64,000 nucleotides of DNA from Ascarosepion bandense (Eukaryota > Mollusca > Cephalopoda > Sepiida > Sepiidae): the NCBI GenBank assembly GCA_037127315.1, contig JBBBDQ010001124.1, positions 2,678,501 through 2,742,500 on the forward strand. The letters run 5' to 3'. Of the stretch, positions 63,893-64,000 are shown in pieces. The stretch's first letter is position 1; every line of letters starts with the position of its first letter. The translations under genes and the position numbers were made by a program. The notes under the pieces were generated by a model, which worked only from the letters and a program-made list of their open reading frames with translations, did not search any database and was not told the DNA's origin.

Positions 63893-64000
63893 GAAGTAGA
63901 ATTTTAACTCTTGTTTCCTGTTTAGGATTGGGTTTTCAATTCTTTCTAAAGTGTATTTCATTCTCTTTCACTCCTTGCATCTTAGTGGCATTATCACCTT
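63893..64000 (+). mobile_element. Partial unit and tail of multimeric retroposon family M
   Basis: AGAAGTAGAATTTTAACTCT, TGTTTCCTGTTTAGGATTGG, then CTTAGTGGCATTATCACCTT, the shared 3' tail, cut by the window edge. Confidence 0.75.

Overview
This window is eukaryotic, AT-rich, and made almost entirely of repeats. I found no rRNA or tRNA gene likely to be functional and no host protein-coding gene I can support. The open frames are either decayed transposon proteins or accidental frames through tandem repeats. The mix (tRNA-like and 5S-like SINEs, a CR1/jockey-like LINE, an RTE-type and an I-type LINE, Tc1/mariner relics, abundant non-autonomous Helitrons, long microsatellites) suggests an invertebrate. 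A coleoid cephalopod, probably an octopus, fits best. That taxon call is an inference from repeat style, not a match I could run.

Layout. 1-6 kb: a CR1-like LINE tail split by a Helitron, a tRNA-like SINE, a second Helitron, a retroposon with 20-bp target duplications and a deleted mariner. 6-18 kb: a multimeric retroposon, a 5S-rRNA-derived SINE nested in a LINE, a TSD-bounded tRNA-like SINE, (TA)n-linked SINEs, a second mariner with the same deletion, and a Tc1 relic. 18-22 kb: mostly featureless AT-rich DNA. 22-28 kb: a gag-like relic split by a four-unit retroposon, three tandem 5S-like units joined to a tRNA-like SINE, a collapsed Ty3/gypsy element and a LINE split by a Helitron. 28-37 kb: more LINE tails, Helitrons, a mariner relic and an RTE LINE. 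37.1-43.0 kb: a 5.9-kb array of about 111 copies of a 53-bp unit. 43.5-51 kb: a Tc1 element, Helitrons, a 48-bp minisatellite, SINEs and a gypsy integrase relic. 51-55 kb: inverted-repeat structures and tRNA-like SINEs. 55-60.3 kb: a minus-strand I-type LINE (zinc-knuckle ORF1, endonuclease, RT, RNase H) broken by a Helitron and a CR1-like LINE. 60.3-64 kb: two Helitrons, a Tc1-type MITE and small duplications.

How the parts relate. The most informative structure is parasitism among elements. (1) A non-autonomous Helitron family (at least 13 copies) starts with tandem TCTAA/TCTAAA motifs and ends with a GC hairpin plus CTAG. It inserts without target duplication, as shown by an empty-site/filled-site pair inside this window. 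(2) A retroposon made of 1-4 head-to-tail units of about 150-165 bp ends in the same tail as the CR1-like LINE, which suggests it borrows that LINE's machinery. (3) 5S rRNA-derived sequence is used as the head of two different SINE types, one of them a 5S-5S-5S-tRNA-like composite. (4) The 53-bp satellite appears to have been amplified from one segment of a dispersed repeat whose single-unit relative lies 10 kb away.
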